Source: SIAJ01 sp036266155 (GTDB lineage Bacteria; Planctomycetota; Planctomycetia; Gemmatales; Gemmataceae). Taken from it: DNA of 13,210 bases. Of this stretch, positions 5,938-13,172 are shown one piece after another; position 1 is the first letter of the stretch; every line of letters starts with the position of its first letter. Below the pieces are notes generated by a model. The model saw nothing but the letters and a program-made list of their open reading frames with translations. It did not search any database and was not told the origin of the DNA. Both the position numbers and the translations under genes were made by a program. The stretch spans positions 1 through 13,210 of the forward strand of contig DATANR010000329.1 in assembly GCA_036266155.1 (NCBI GenBank), in the 5' to 3' direction.

Positions 5938-7803
5938 ATGCCTGCCGAGACGCTCGAATTCAAAACCGAACTCAAGCAGCTTCTGCACCTGATCACGCAC
6001 TCGCTCTACTCGAACCGCGAGATCTTCTTGCGTGAGTTGATCAGCAACGCTTCCGACGCGATCAACAAGATCAAGTTCGACTCGCTCGCCCACGAAGAAC
6101 GGCTCGAAGGCAACAAAGATTGGAAGATCAAGCTGACGCCGAACCAGGAAGGCATGACGCTGACGATCAGCGACAACGGCATCGGCATGAACCGCGACAC
6201 GATCGTCGATCACCTCGGAACGATCGCGAAGTCCGGCACCAAGGCGTTCCTCGAATCGGTGCGCCAGCAGGACGGCTCGATCCGACCCGACTTGATCGGG
6301 CAATTCGGCGTCGGCTTCTATTCCGCATTCATGGTCGCAGACAAAGTCACCGTGATTTCACGCATGGCCGGCGCGCCCGCCGACGGCGTCAAGTGGGAAT
6401 CGGCCGGCCAGGGGGAATTCTCCGTCGAGCCGCACGAAAAGGCGACGCGTGGGACGGACGTAATCTTGCACTTGAAAGAAGACGCCAAGGAATACCTCGA
6501 GCCCTGGACGCTACGGTCGCTCGTCAAGCGCTATTCGGATTTCATCGAGCATCCGGTCGTGATGGATGTGGAGAAGACCGAGGACGACAAGAAGGAGGTC
6601 ACTGAAGAGACGCTCAACGCACAGACCGCGCTGTGGCTGCGCAACAAGTCCGACGTGAAACCCGAAGAATACGACCACTTCTACGAGCAGATTTCGAACG
6701 ACAACGAAAAGCCGGCCCGCGTCATTCACTACACGGCCGAGGGCAAGACCGAGTTCAAGGTCCTGGCCTTCATCCCGGCACGCAAGCCGTTCTCGCTCAC
6801 TTGGGAGGAACCGAAGGGCCTCAAGCTCTACATCCAGCGCGTGCTCATCATGGAGTCGTGCGAGGAGCTTTTGCCGCCGTACCTCCGCTTTGTGCGCGGC
6901 GTCGTTGATTCCGCCGATCTGCCACTCAACATCTCGCGCGAATTACTCCAGCAGAATCCGTTGCTCGAACGCATTCAGAAGAACGTCGTGCGCAACGTGC
7001 TCGAAGCGCTCGAGGCGCTGAAGAATACGGAATACGACAAGTACGTGACGTTCTTCGAAGACCTCGGCATGATGCTGAAGGAAGGCGCCGCCCGCGACTG
7101 GGCGAATCGCGAGGCCGTGCTCAATCTGCTGCTGTTCCAGTCGACCAAGACGGAGGCCGGCAAGTTCACGACGCTCGCGGATTATGTGAGCCGCATGCCG
7201 GAAGGCCAGAAGGACATCTACTACCTGATTGGTGAGACGCGCGAAATCATCGAGTCTTCGCCGTTGTTGGAAGCGTTCAAGTCGAAGGGCTACGAAGTTC
7301 TCCTGCTCACCGATCCGATCGACGAATTCCTGATGCCGTCGGTCCCGAGTTACAAGGAAAAGCCGCTCAAGCCCGTCGATCGCGGCGACACCGACGTGCC
7401 CGCGGAGGAGCCGGCTGAGAACGCCGAGCAGTTCACCGCCTTCCTCGCGGCCCTCAAGGTGCGTCTGCCCGACGTGAGCGACGTGCGGCTTTCCAAGCGG
7501 CTCAAGGAAAGCGCTTCGGTGCTCGTGGCCGACAAGCAAGCGATGTCGGCGCACTACGAGCGGCTCATGAAGAAGATGGGCCGACTCGAAGAGGAGTCGA
7601 AGCGCGCGTTGGAGATCAATCCGGCTCATCCGGCGGTGACGGCCTTGAAGGCGGCGTTTGAAAAGGATCCCGCGGACCCGCGCGTCGAGAGCTATGGTCG
7701 TCTGCTGTATGAGCAGGCCGTGATCGCCGAGGGTTCCAAGTTGAAGGACCCCGCTGGATTCGCTCGGCGCGTCAATGAGTTGATGGCGAAGACGCTGGGG
7801 TAA
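5938..7803 (+). CDS. htpG: molecular chaperone HtpG (Hsp90)
   Basis: This is a 621-residue cytosolic ATP-dependent chaperone of normal bacterial length. The N-terminal GHKL ATPase domain (about 1-215) shows LRELISNASDAINK (Glu33 catalytic, Asn37 Mg-binding), SDNGIGM (78-84; Asp79 contacts adenine), HLGTIAKSGTKAF and the lid motif GQFGVGFYSAFMVADKV (121-137). A short charged segment, KTEDDKKEVTEE, links to the middle domain, which contains LYIQRVLIMESCEELLPPYLRFVRGVVDSADLPLNISRELLQQN; its Arg is the ATP-sensing residue in the family. The C-terminal dimerisation domain runs to the end. There is no MEEVD tail, as expected in bacteria. GGAG lies nine bases before the ATG. It is divergent from selO, with 64 bp between start codons. 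Confidence 0.98.
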   Translation: MPAETLEFKTELKQLLHLITHSLYSNREIFLRELISNASDAINKIKFDSLAHEERLEGNKDWKIKLTPNQEGMTLTISDNGIGMNRDTIVDHLGTIAKSGTKAFLESVRQQDGSIRPDLIGQFGVGFYSAFMVADKVTVISRMAGAPADGVKWESAGQGEFSVEPHEKATRGTDVILHLKEDAKEYLEPWTLRSLVKRYSDFIEHPVVMDVEKTEDDKKEVTEETLNAQTALWLRNKSDVKPEEYDHFYEQISNDNEKPARVIHYTAEGKTEFKVLAFIPARKPFSLTWEEPKGLKLYIQRVLIMESCEELLPPYLRFVRGVVDSADLPLNISRELLQQNPLLERIQKNVVRNVLEALEALKNTEYDKYVTFFEDLGMMLKEGAARDWANREAVLNLLLFQSTKTEAGKFTTLADYVSRMPEGQKDIYYLIGETREIIESSPLLEAFKSKGYEVLLLTDPIDEFLMPSVPSYKEKPLKPVDRGDTDVPAEEPAENAEQFTAFLAALKVRLPDVSDVRLSKRLKESASVLVADKQAMSAHYERLMKKMGRLEEESKRALEINPAHPAVTALKAAFEKDPADPRVESYGRLLYEQAVIAEGSKLKDPAGFARRVNELMAKTLG

Positions 7804-7807
7804 TCGC

Positions 7808-7875
7808 GGCGAGCGGAGCGGCGTAAGCCGCCCGATGACGAACATTATCGGGCGGCTTACGCCACTCCGCTCGCC
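7808..7875. repeat. REP-like palindrome filling a convergent gene junction (copy 2)
   Basis: Arms 7808-7836 and 7847-7875 are 29-bp inverted repeats with one mismatch and a 10-bp loop. The blocks are GGCGAGCGGAGCGGCG, TAAGCCGCC and CGAT. It fills the 71-bp gap between the htpG stop (7803) and the permease stop; its last base is also the last base of the permease stop codon (TAG, 7877-7875). The mismatch is C-A in one transcript but G-U in the other, so the hairpin is slightly better in RNA from the permease strand. Confidence 0.85.
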
Positions 7876-10754
7876 TATTTCGCAGTTTTTGGCGGCGGGA
7901 TCAGAACGACGCCGTCGTCGCCGGGAGTGCCGGATGTCGGCGTGCTGCCGATGCGCACGCCAATGGGGCCGCCGGCCTTGAGCATGGCAAATCCCTTCGG
8001 GACCGCCCTGACCGGCGGCGTCACGACGATGATCGGCGAGATGGTCGTCGAACGCGGCGGACCCACGCTCGTGGGAACCCACGGCCCGTTGAGCCCGCCA
8101 ATCGGATGCGCGATTCCTGCGACAACGATGGCGGCGATGCGTCGTTCACGGCCCACGGAAAAGGTGCCCGTCGAAGGCATCGTCCCATCCGAGACGCGAT
8201 ACGAAAACGGGTCCCGAGTGTACGGATCGATCGGAATGTTCGGCATGAATGCGGGAACGAGCTCCACCAGAGCGCTCGCCGAGCGCTGGTGTTCCAACTG
8301 AAACAATCGCAGCGCGACTTGCAATTGCGCCAGCCGCCGAATGGCCAGGCCGCGGCGATCGAGACCGGTCAGACGATCGACCCGGTCGACGCGCCATGCG
8401 GACGGCCGATGCAGGCCGGAGAGCCACGCTTGATTGACGGGCGCCACCGACTGAAGACGAACCAGCCGTTCGCGCCGCGCCCGCTCCCACGGCACGGTCC
8501 AGGCGAACCCAATTAGGTTCGCTTCCGCGTCGGCCTTGGGATCGCGACTTTCGACCACGGCGGTCCGCTGTTCGCCCAGTTGAATCGGCAACCAAAAGCT
8601 GAGTCGCTCAAGGGTGTTGCGCAGGATTACCTGCTCCGCCCATTGAACGTCCTCTAAACCCACGGGCATTTCACGTTCATGGCGTTCAAGTTCGCGGAGT
8701 AAATCGCGCAACAAATTGGCGTTGCCGCCATAGCGATTGAGCCACTCACCGAGACCGCCGAGCAAAATGGCCTCGCAATCAAGGCCCGCGATGGCGCATT
8801 CACGACCGCCGCCGTTCCGCGCCGTGCGCGCGGCCGTCAAGCCCCCACGAAGAAGCTGACAATAGGCAGGATTGTCGCCGGCTTGTTGGCGCTGCAGGCC
8901 GCGGGCGAGCAGTGCGTAACACATCTCGCGGAGCTGCCCAAGCGACTCGAACGTGTCATACGCATTCAGGTTGCGTGGGTCCTCAAAGATGCCAAGAGGC
9001 CGATCGGCAGCCTCGTCCAAGTTTTTCATCCAGTCGGAGGAGAATACGCGGTCGAGCCACGGGCCCAGTCCTTCGCCTTCGAAGGTCCAGCCAATTCGGG
9101 CCACGCGAATGAGCGGATCGTTGCTGTCGACGGTGACGATCCCTTGCTTAACCACCGGCGGCAAGCCGTTCGGACTTGGGTACAAGGAGCGGATATCCTC
9201 TGCCGCCTTGCGGTATTGCGATGCCGCGGCCTTAACCTTGCGGCCGGGGTCATTGATCGTGTCGGTGGGCAGCGTGTCGACATAGCCGGACTCCTCGAGC
9301 CGGTCCGCCGACACCGGGATTTCCAGGACGCGATAACCGATGCCAATCCCCAGGATGCCCACGGCCAGCACCCCGCCGCCGACCACCCGCAAGACCGGCC
9401 CACGCAAAGCAATTCGTTCCGTCGCCCAGGAGTTCAACACAACGCGTGCCGTGAGCAGCAGCACGGCAGCCGGCGCCCAGACTTGCCACCAGTGGGCGCC
9501 GCCGCCGATGACGGACGGGAAAATCAATCCGGTCAGCGCCGTCGCGCAGACAGTGGCAACCAGGCCCGCCACGACCGTCTTGCGGAAAATCATGCTGGAC
9601 AAGAGGCCGACAACGAAGCCATACACCAATGTCAAGAACAAGAACCGCCACAGCTCGGGACGCAATTCAATCGTCAGGCGCGAACGAAAAAGCGGCATGG
9701 GCGCATTGGCAAGCGAAGTGGCAAATATCAACAAGAAGAGGATCAGCGCTCCGCCGCAGGCAATCGCGAAATGAATGATCGTCTTGACGAACCAGAGTCG
9801 GCCGAGCGGCAAACGCCGTTCGGCCCAGAAGCGCGCGACGCCGCGCACTTGCTCCTCGCCGAGCGTGGTGACGCCGGCAAGCACCCCGAGCATCAGCGTC
9901 GCCCCCGGCCAAACAAACAGAGCATAGACATCGGGAGAGAGCACGATCAATCCAATGAGCAAACCCGCCGCGCTCACGCCCGCGGCAACATACACGGCTT
10001 GCCGGATCGATAACCATCCCAGCGCACGCACGCCGGCAAACCAGGGTTTGCGCGCGTGCGTCGATGCGTCCGTCACCTTGGCTGGGCGTGGCAAGCGTCG
10101 CCGGTCCATCCCCGTGAACAAGTACGCCGATCCAAGCACGCCGAGGCCGACCCACGCCACGTAGAAGGCCAGAACCTGCAGGCTCGGGCCCCGGCTGAAG
10201 ACGCGCGCCCCGAACACGCCAACGAAGATCATGGCGAGCACGACCCCAACCGCGACGGACGATATGCTGCCTTGAAACACGGCCCCTAGCGTCGAGCGTG
10301 CCAGCGCGCTGCCAAACAATCCCCAAGAGAAAGACATCAGGCCGACGAAGATGACGAGCAGACCGTACGCCAATGGGCCGAGATGCTCGTCGTAGCACCC
10401 GATCGCGATCGACAGGAGTCCCAGGACGACGCATTGAGCAATGGCAATCAGAAGGCCGGCGATCGTCTTGCCGAGCCATAAGGTGCGCCGCCGCGACGGT
10501 AGCGTGTCGAGAAACTCCAGCGTTCCGACCTCTTTTTCATCCGCCAGCAGGATTGCTCCGCTGACCGCGCCGGCCAGATAGGCGAGCGCGACCGCCATCA
10601 GCTCGCGCGGCCCCAATGCTTCGATCGACTTGGGACCCGACGAATCTGCCGTGAGCTGGACGGTCAGAAACATGGCTGCCGCGCCAAACGCCAGAATGGC
10701 CGCGGCGACCGTGCGCTGCTCGCGCCATTCCTTCCAAATAAATGCGCGAATCAT
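7875..10754 (-). CDS. double ABC-2 type permease with large C-terminal soluble domain
   Basis: This 959-residue protein is the membrane partner of the ATPase encoded just upstream; its start codon overlaps that gene's stop (ATGA). Residues 1-215 form a first ABC-2 module, beginning MIRAFIWKEWREQR with about six hydrophobic segments. Residues 245-475 form a second module. Both carry a matching landmark: EVGTLEFLDTLPSRRRTLWLGKTI (about 75-98) and EEQVRGVARFWAERRLPLGRLWFVKTI (about 300-326). This suggests an internal duplication. The region from about 485 to the end has no obvious membrane span and probably lies outside the cytoplasmic membrane. It is rich in helices and contains LQVALRLFQLEHQRSASALVELVPAFMPNIPIDPYTRDPFSYR around 811-853, similar to the 'proline-aspartate-proline' stretch of type II pseudopilins and many planctomycete proteins. 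The final 100 residues are Pro/Gly/Val-rich. The substrate is unknown. ABC-2 typing is fairly secure; the C-terminal function is not. Confidence 0.88.
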   Translation of the reverse strand: MIRAFIWKEWREQRTVAAAILAFGAAAMFLTVQLTADSSGPKSIEALGPRELMAVALAYLAGAVSGAILLADEKEVGTLEFLDTLPSRRRTLWLGKTIAGLLIAIAQCVVLGLLSIAIGCYDEHLGPLAYGLLVIFVGLMSFSWGLFGSALARSTLGAVFQGSISSVAVGVVLAMIFVGVFGARVFSRGPSLQVLAFYVAWVGLGVLGSAYLFTGMDRRRLPRPAKVTDASTHARKPWFAGVRALGWLSIRQAVYVAAGVSAAGLLIGLIVLSPDVYALFVWPGATLMLGVLAGVTTLGEEQVRGVARFWAERRLPLGRLWFVKTIIHFAIACGGALILFLLIFATSLANAPMPLFRSRLTIELRPELWRFLFLTLVYGFVVGLLSSMIFRKTVVAGLVATVCATALTGLIFPSVIGGGAHWWQVWAPAAVLLLTARVVLNSWATERIALRGPVLRVVGGGVLAVGILGIGIGYRVLEIPVSADRLEESGYVDTLPTDTINDPGRKVKAAASQYRKAAEDIRSLYPSPNGLPPVVKQGIVTVDSNDPLIRVARIGWTFEGEGLGPWLDRVFSSDWMKNLDEAADRPLGIFEDPRNLNAYDTFESLGQLREMCYALLARGLQRQQAGDNPAYCQLLRGGLTAARTARNGGGRECAIAGLDCEAILLGGLGEWLNRYGGNANLLRDLLRELERHEREMPVGLEDVQWAEQVILRNTLERLSFWLPIQLGEQRTAVVESRDPKADAEANLIGFAWTVPWERARRERLVRLQSVAPVNQAWLSGLHRPSAWRVDRVDRLTGLDRRGLAIRRLAQLQVALRLFQLEHQRSASALVELVPAFMPNIPIDPYTRDPFSYRVSDGTMPSTGTFSVGRERRIAAIVVAGIAHPIGGLNGPWVPTSVGPPRSTTISPIIVVTPPVRAVPKGFAMLKAGGPIGVRIGSTPTSGTPGDDGVVLIPPPKTAK

Positions 10755-11659
10755 ATGGGCAGCCCCCCGACGCCGGCGCCGGCATTGCGCATGACGGAAG
10801 CGTAAATGTCCTCCAGCCCCGGCGTCGCCTGCTCGATTTCCGCGAGGCCGTCCTGAGAGCGCAATCGTTCCAGCGCATCCGCGCTCGGGTCCTGAACGAG
10901 CACATCGACTTGCTTACCGAGCGTCTGTCGCGTCAAGACTGTGCCAAGGCCCGCCAGTTCCGGCTCGCCACCAAGTGCCCGAAATTGGAAACGCGTAAAG
11001 CGCCGCTTCACATCTTCCACGGGGCCGGAGAACAGGAGCTTGCCGTGACTCAGCAATCCCACGTGACTGGCGATCCGTTCCAGTTCGGCGATACCATGGC
11101 TTGAAATCAAGATCGTCCGCCCGTGCGACGCCAGATCGACCAGGCTCGCCAGAAAGTCGCGCCGCGTCAGCAGGTCGAGTCCCGACGTCGGCTCGTCAAG
11201 GATCAGCACCTCCGGATCGGGGGCGAGTGCAAGAGCCAGCGCGACGCGAGCGTAGCCGCCCTTGGACAGGTCGCGGAGTTTCTTGCGTGAGTCGAGCCCG
11301 AGCTTGTGAGTCCACTCGTGATAGCGATCAATGAACCCGGCCTTATGAAAGGCGGCGGTAAACCAGCCGATCTCGGTGACCGTCATCCATTCATAAAAGC
11401 GCGGTCGCTCGGGCACATAGCCGACCTTGTGCCGCAGACCAACCGCCTTGCTCCAGCAGTCCTGGCCGAGGATGCGGGCGTGGCCGCGGTCCGGCGGGTG
11501 CATGCCGACGAGCACCTTGATCGTTGAAGTCTTGCCGGCGCCGTTGTCGCCCAGAAAGGCGTACACGGCGCCCTGCGGCACCTCCAGGTCGAGATGATCG
11601 ACAACCGTCTTGCTGCCGTAACGCTTCACTAAACCGCGAACGGAGATGACCCCGCTCAT
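10751..11659 (-). CDS. ABC transporter ATP-binding protein (YtrB/CcmA-like)
   Basis: This 302-residue ATPase powers the neighbouring permease. It has Walker A GDNGAGKT at 37-44, a GYVPERPRFYEWMTV segment where many ATPases have the Q-loop (Glu83 replaces Gln), an unusual signature LSKGG at 131-135 instead of LSGGQ, Walker B VLILDEP at 151-157 (catalytic Glu156), the D-loop SGLD at 159-162 and the H-loop His188. Residues from about 215 form a C-terminal extension typical of drug and peptide exporter ATPases. The ATG at 11659 overlaps the repressor's stop codon (ATGA) and has a strong GGAGGAG nine bases upstream; the open frame extends to 11710 but that part lies inside the repressor gene. The stop overlaps the permease start, so all three genes should be translationally coupled. 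Confidence 0.95.
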   Translation of the reverse strand: MSGVISVRGLVKRYGSKTVVDHLDLEVPQGAVYAFLGDNGAGKTSTIKVLVGMHPPDRGHARILGQDCWSKAVGLRHKVGYVPERPRFYEWMTVTEIGWFTAAFHKAGFIDRYHEWTHKLGLDSRKKLRDLSKGGYARVALALALAPDPEVLILDEPTSGLDLLTRRDFLASLVDLASHGRTILISSHGIAELERIASHVGLLSHGKLLFSGPVEDVKRRFTRFQFRALGGEPELAGLGTVLTRQTLGKQVDVLVQDPSADALERLRSQDGLAEIEQATPGLEDIYASVMRNAGAGVGGLPI

Positions 11660-12081
11660 GTTCGCTCCTCCCGGCCGCGTCGGCGGCCACGAGAACTCAA
11701 CTTTGCCCATTCGTCATCGACCAAGGCTTGCACATCGTCGGCGGTCAAACCGCTGGCGGCCGCCTCGCGTACGGCATCGCGCACCCGATCGCGAATAATC
11801 TCACGCCGCCGTGCGTCGCAGAGGGCCGGCGCTTTGGCCGTCACTTCCATACCGCGGCCACGCTTGGTTTCGAGCACGCCGAGCCGCTCCAAATCTTGAT
11901 ATGCCCGGGCGACCGTATTGGGATTCACCAAAAGCCGTTGTGCCAGATCGCGAACGCTCGGAACCAGATCGCCCGGCGGCGGATCGCCAGCAGCCACGCC
12001 GAACACGACCTGGGCGGCGATCTGCTCGTAAATGGGGACCGGCGAATCGGGCCGAACAGTCAGAAGCATGACCAATGACAT
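11656..12081 (-). CDS. GntR-family repressor, YtrA subfamily
   Basis: This 141-residue regulator has an N-terminal winged helix-turn-helix (about 12-82). It begins at PDSPVPIYEQIAAQV and includes PGDLVPSVRDLAQRLLVNPNTVARAYQDLERLGVLETKRGRGMEV. The remaining 55 residues are a short helical tail (RDAVREAAASGLTADDVQALVDDEWAKL), too short to bind a ligand like FadR or HutC types; this is the YtrA pattern, in which the regulator controls its own ABC operon. An in-frame ATG four codons later (12069) is an equally possible start and fits the usual family start better. The gene is first in an operon with an ATPase and permease. A palindrome covers its promoter, which points to autorepression. The inducer is unknown. 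Confidence 0.93.
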   Translation of the reverse strand: MSLVMLLTVRPDSPVPIYEQIAAQVVFGVAAGDPPPGDLVPSVRDLAQRLLVNPNTVARAYQDLERLGVLETKRGRGMEVTAKAPALCDARRREIIRDRVRDAVREAAASGLTADDVQALVDDEWAKLSSRGRRRGREERT

Positions 12082-12083
12082 GG

Positions 12084-12103
12084 TGTACTAGATCGCTAGT
12101 ACA
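12084..12103. promoter_or_regulatory. palindromic operator, probable GntR/YtrA-type binding site
   Basis: Perfect 8-bp half-sites TGTACTAG (12084-12091) and CTAGTACA (12096-12103) flank a 4-bp centre, ATCG. It lies only two bases before the repressor start codon. GTAC/CTAG-containing palindromes of this layout are typical for YtrA-type regulators, and CTAG is rare in most bacterial DNA, so two copies here stand out. Overlap with the -10 suggests that bound repressor blocks polymerase. Confidence 0.75.
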
Positions 12104-12129
12104 GTAACACGGCGCGCCGGCGGGGTCAA
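12101..12129 (-). promoter_or_regulatory. promoter of the GntR/ABC operon
   Basis: On the minus strand, TTGACC (12129-12124) is the -35, five of six to consensus. TACTGT (12106-12101) is the -10, with the key T, A and final T present. The spacer is 17 bp. The last three bases of the -10 are the first three of the palindromic operator. Transcription would start near 12094, inside the operator, giving a leader of only about 13 bases to the first ATG and no room for a normal ribosome site. Confidence 0.6.
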
Positions 12130-12188
12130 CAAGAAAATGGAAAATGCCACGTCGGCCAGCCTTCAGAGCGGCGCAGCCGCATTCCGGC

Positions 12189-12217
12189 CCCCTCTCCCCC
12201 GCTTCGGGGGAGAGGGG
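12189..12217. repeat. G/C-homopolymer palindrome, copy A
   Basis: This is a perfect 13-bp stem: CCCCTCTCCCCCG (12189-12201), loop CTT, then CGGGGGAGAGGGG (12205-12217). It is followed by a G-rich tail ending GGGGTGAGGGGGTT (12219-12232). As I recall, CCCTCTCCC.../...GGGTGAGGG repeats are scattered between genes in many GC-rich bacteria. Confidence 0.8.
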
Positions 12218-12296
12218 TGGGGTGAGGGGGTTTGGACTCGCGCCGTCGAAAAAAACTCGTTCGTGAGTTAGCAAGCGTTAACCCCCTCACCCCCGG

Positions 12297-12325
12297 CCCC
12301 TCTCCCCCGAAGCGGGGGAGAGGGG
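12297..12325. repeat. G/C-homopolymer palindrome, copy B (inverted)
   Basis: This has the same 13-bp stem as copy A, here with loop AAG (12310-12312), so it is in inverted orientation. Its tail AACCCCCTCACCCC (12280-12293) is the exact reverse complement of the copy A tail at 12219-12232. Together the two copies make a 137-bp inverted structure with a 47-bp centre (12233-12279). Confidence 0.8.
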
Positions 12326-12400
12326 AGAAAATCCGTGCCGCTCGCCGTCGTGCGGCCCGGACGCTACACCATCCCGCACGCCCGCCGGGGATGCCGTCCC

Positions 12401-13165
12401 ATGAATCGTTCACTCTGTCTCGCCGCCGGGGCAATCTTCATCATGACTCTCGACACGTTCGCCAAAGATCCGCTGCCGCTTGACAAGCTTGTCTACGAGG
12501 AAGGCGGCAAGAAACTGCCCTATCGCTTGCTCAAGCCGCTCGGGAGTGAAGGCGACGTCAAATTTCCGCTTGTCATCTTCCTGCATGGCGCCGGTGAGCG
12601 CGGCAGCGACAACGAGAAGCAACTCGTCCACGGCGTGCCGCAGTTCGCTTCGGAGGAGAATCGCAAAAAACACCCGTGCTTCCTGATCGCGCCGCAATGC
12701 CCAGACGGGAAGAAGTGGGTCGAAGTCGACTGGTCCGCCGATTCGCACACGATGCCGAAGGAACCTGGCGAAGTCGGTCGGTTGACGCTCGGACTGATCG
12801 AGAAGGCGATGAAGGAACTGCCGATCGACGCCAAGCGCGTCTACATCACCGGCCTGTCGATGGGCGGCTACGGAACGTGGGACGTTCTCGCCCGTCGACC
12901 GGATCTGTTTGCTGCGGCGGCGCCAGTTTGCGGTGGGGCCGATGAAGCGACGGCCGCGACGATCAAGGACATTCCGATCTGGGTGTTCCACGGAGCGAAG
13001 GACACGGCCGTGAAACCGGCCCGTTCGCGGAACATGGTGGCGGCGCTGGAAAAGGCGGGCGGCAAGCCGAAGTACACGGAGTACCCGGACGTCGGTCACA
13101 ATTCGTGGGACTCAGCGTATCGCGATCCTGAGTTCTTCAAGTGGCTATTCGCGCAAAAGAAGTGA
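12401..13165 (+). CDS. secreted alpha/beta-hydrolase esterase (PHB-depolymerase/phospholipase-like)
   Basis: This 254-residue exported serine hydrolase probably cleaves carboxylic esters. A hydrophobic N-terminus (MNRSLCLAAGAIFIMTL) ending near FAKDP is a likely signal peptide; the ATG at 12401 is chosen because it starts on it, while the open frame back to 12335 has only an Arg/Pro-rich extension. PLVIFLHGAGERGSD (56-70) supplies the oxyanion hole. The nucleophile is Ser153 in GLSMGGYGTWD, the acid is Asp201 in FHGAKDTAV, and His233 is in VGHNSWD, so the triad is complete. The family includes feruloyl and acetyl xylan esterases and PHB depolymerase-like proteins; the sequence does not decide among them. 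It is divergent from the GntR/ABC operon. A function in polysaccharide de-esterification would suit the sulfatase and DUF1080 genes upstream, but they are 8 kb away. Confidence 0.93.
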   Translation: MNRSLCLAAGAIFIMTLDTFAKDPLPLDKLVYEEGGKKLPYRLLKPLGSEGDVKFPLVIFLHGAGERGSDNEKQLVHGVPQFASEENRKKHPCFLIAPQCPDGKKWVEVDWSADSHTMPKEPGEVGRLTLGLIEKAMKELPIDAKRVYITGLSMGGYGTWDVLARRPDLFAAAAPVCGGADEATAATIKDIPIWVFHGAKDTAVKPARSRNMVAALEKAGGKPKYTEYPDVGHNSWDSAYRDPEFFKWLFAQKK

Positions 13166-13172
13166 GGCAAAC

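Larger units (their letters stand above)
12082..12400. other. 319-bp divergent intergenic region
   Basis: This gap between the repressor and the esterase holds, left to right, the operon operator and promoter (12084-12129), about 60 bp with nothing recognisable, a pair of inverted G/C-homopolymer palindromes (12189-12325), and about 75 bp before the esterase ATG. I see no clear promoter or strong Shine-Dalgarno site for the esterase. The nearest AT-rich DNA upstream of it, 12249-12280, lies between the two palindromes. Confidence 0.6.

Noticed and set aside
6943..8082. A 379-codon open frame on the minus strand across htpG and the following junction
   Set aside because: It is antisense to the unmistakable htpG gene, has His/Arg/Leu-rich shadow composition, and runs through the REP-like palindrome. 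GC-rich codon bias creates such frames.
8883..10013. A 376-codon plus-strand open frame inside the permease gene
   Set aside because: The translation is Arg/Gln/Asp/His-rich low-complexity sequence with no recognisable motif, and the opposite strand encodes clear membrane spans.
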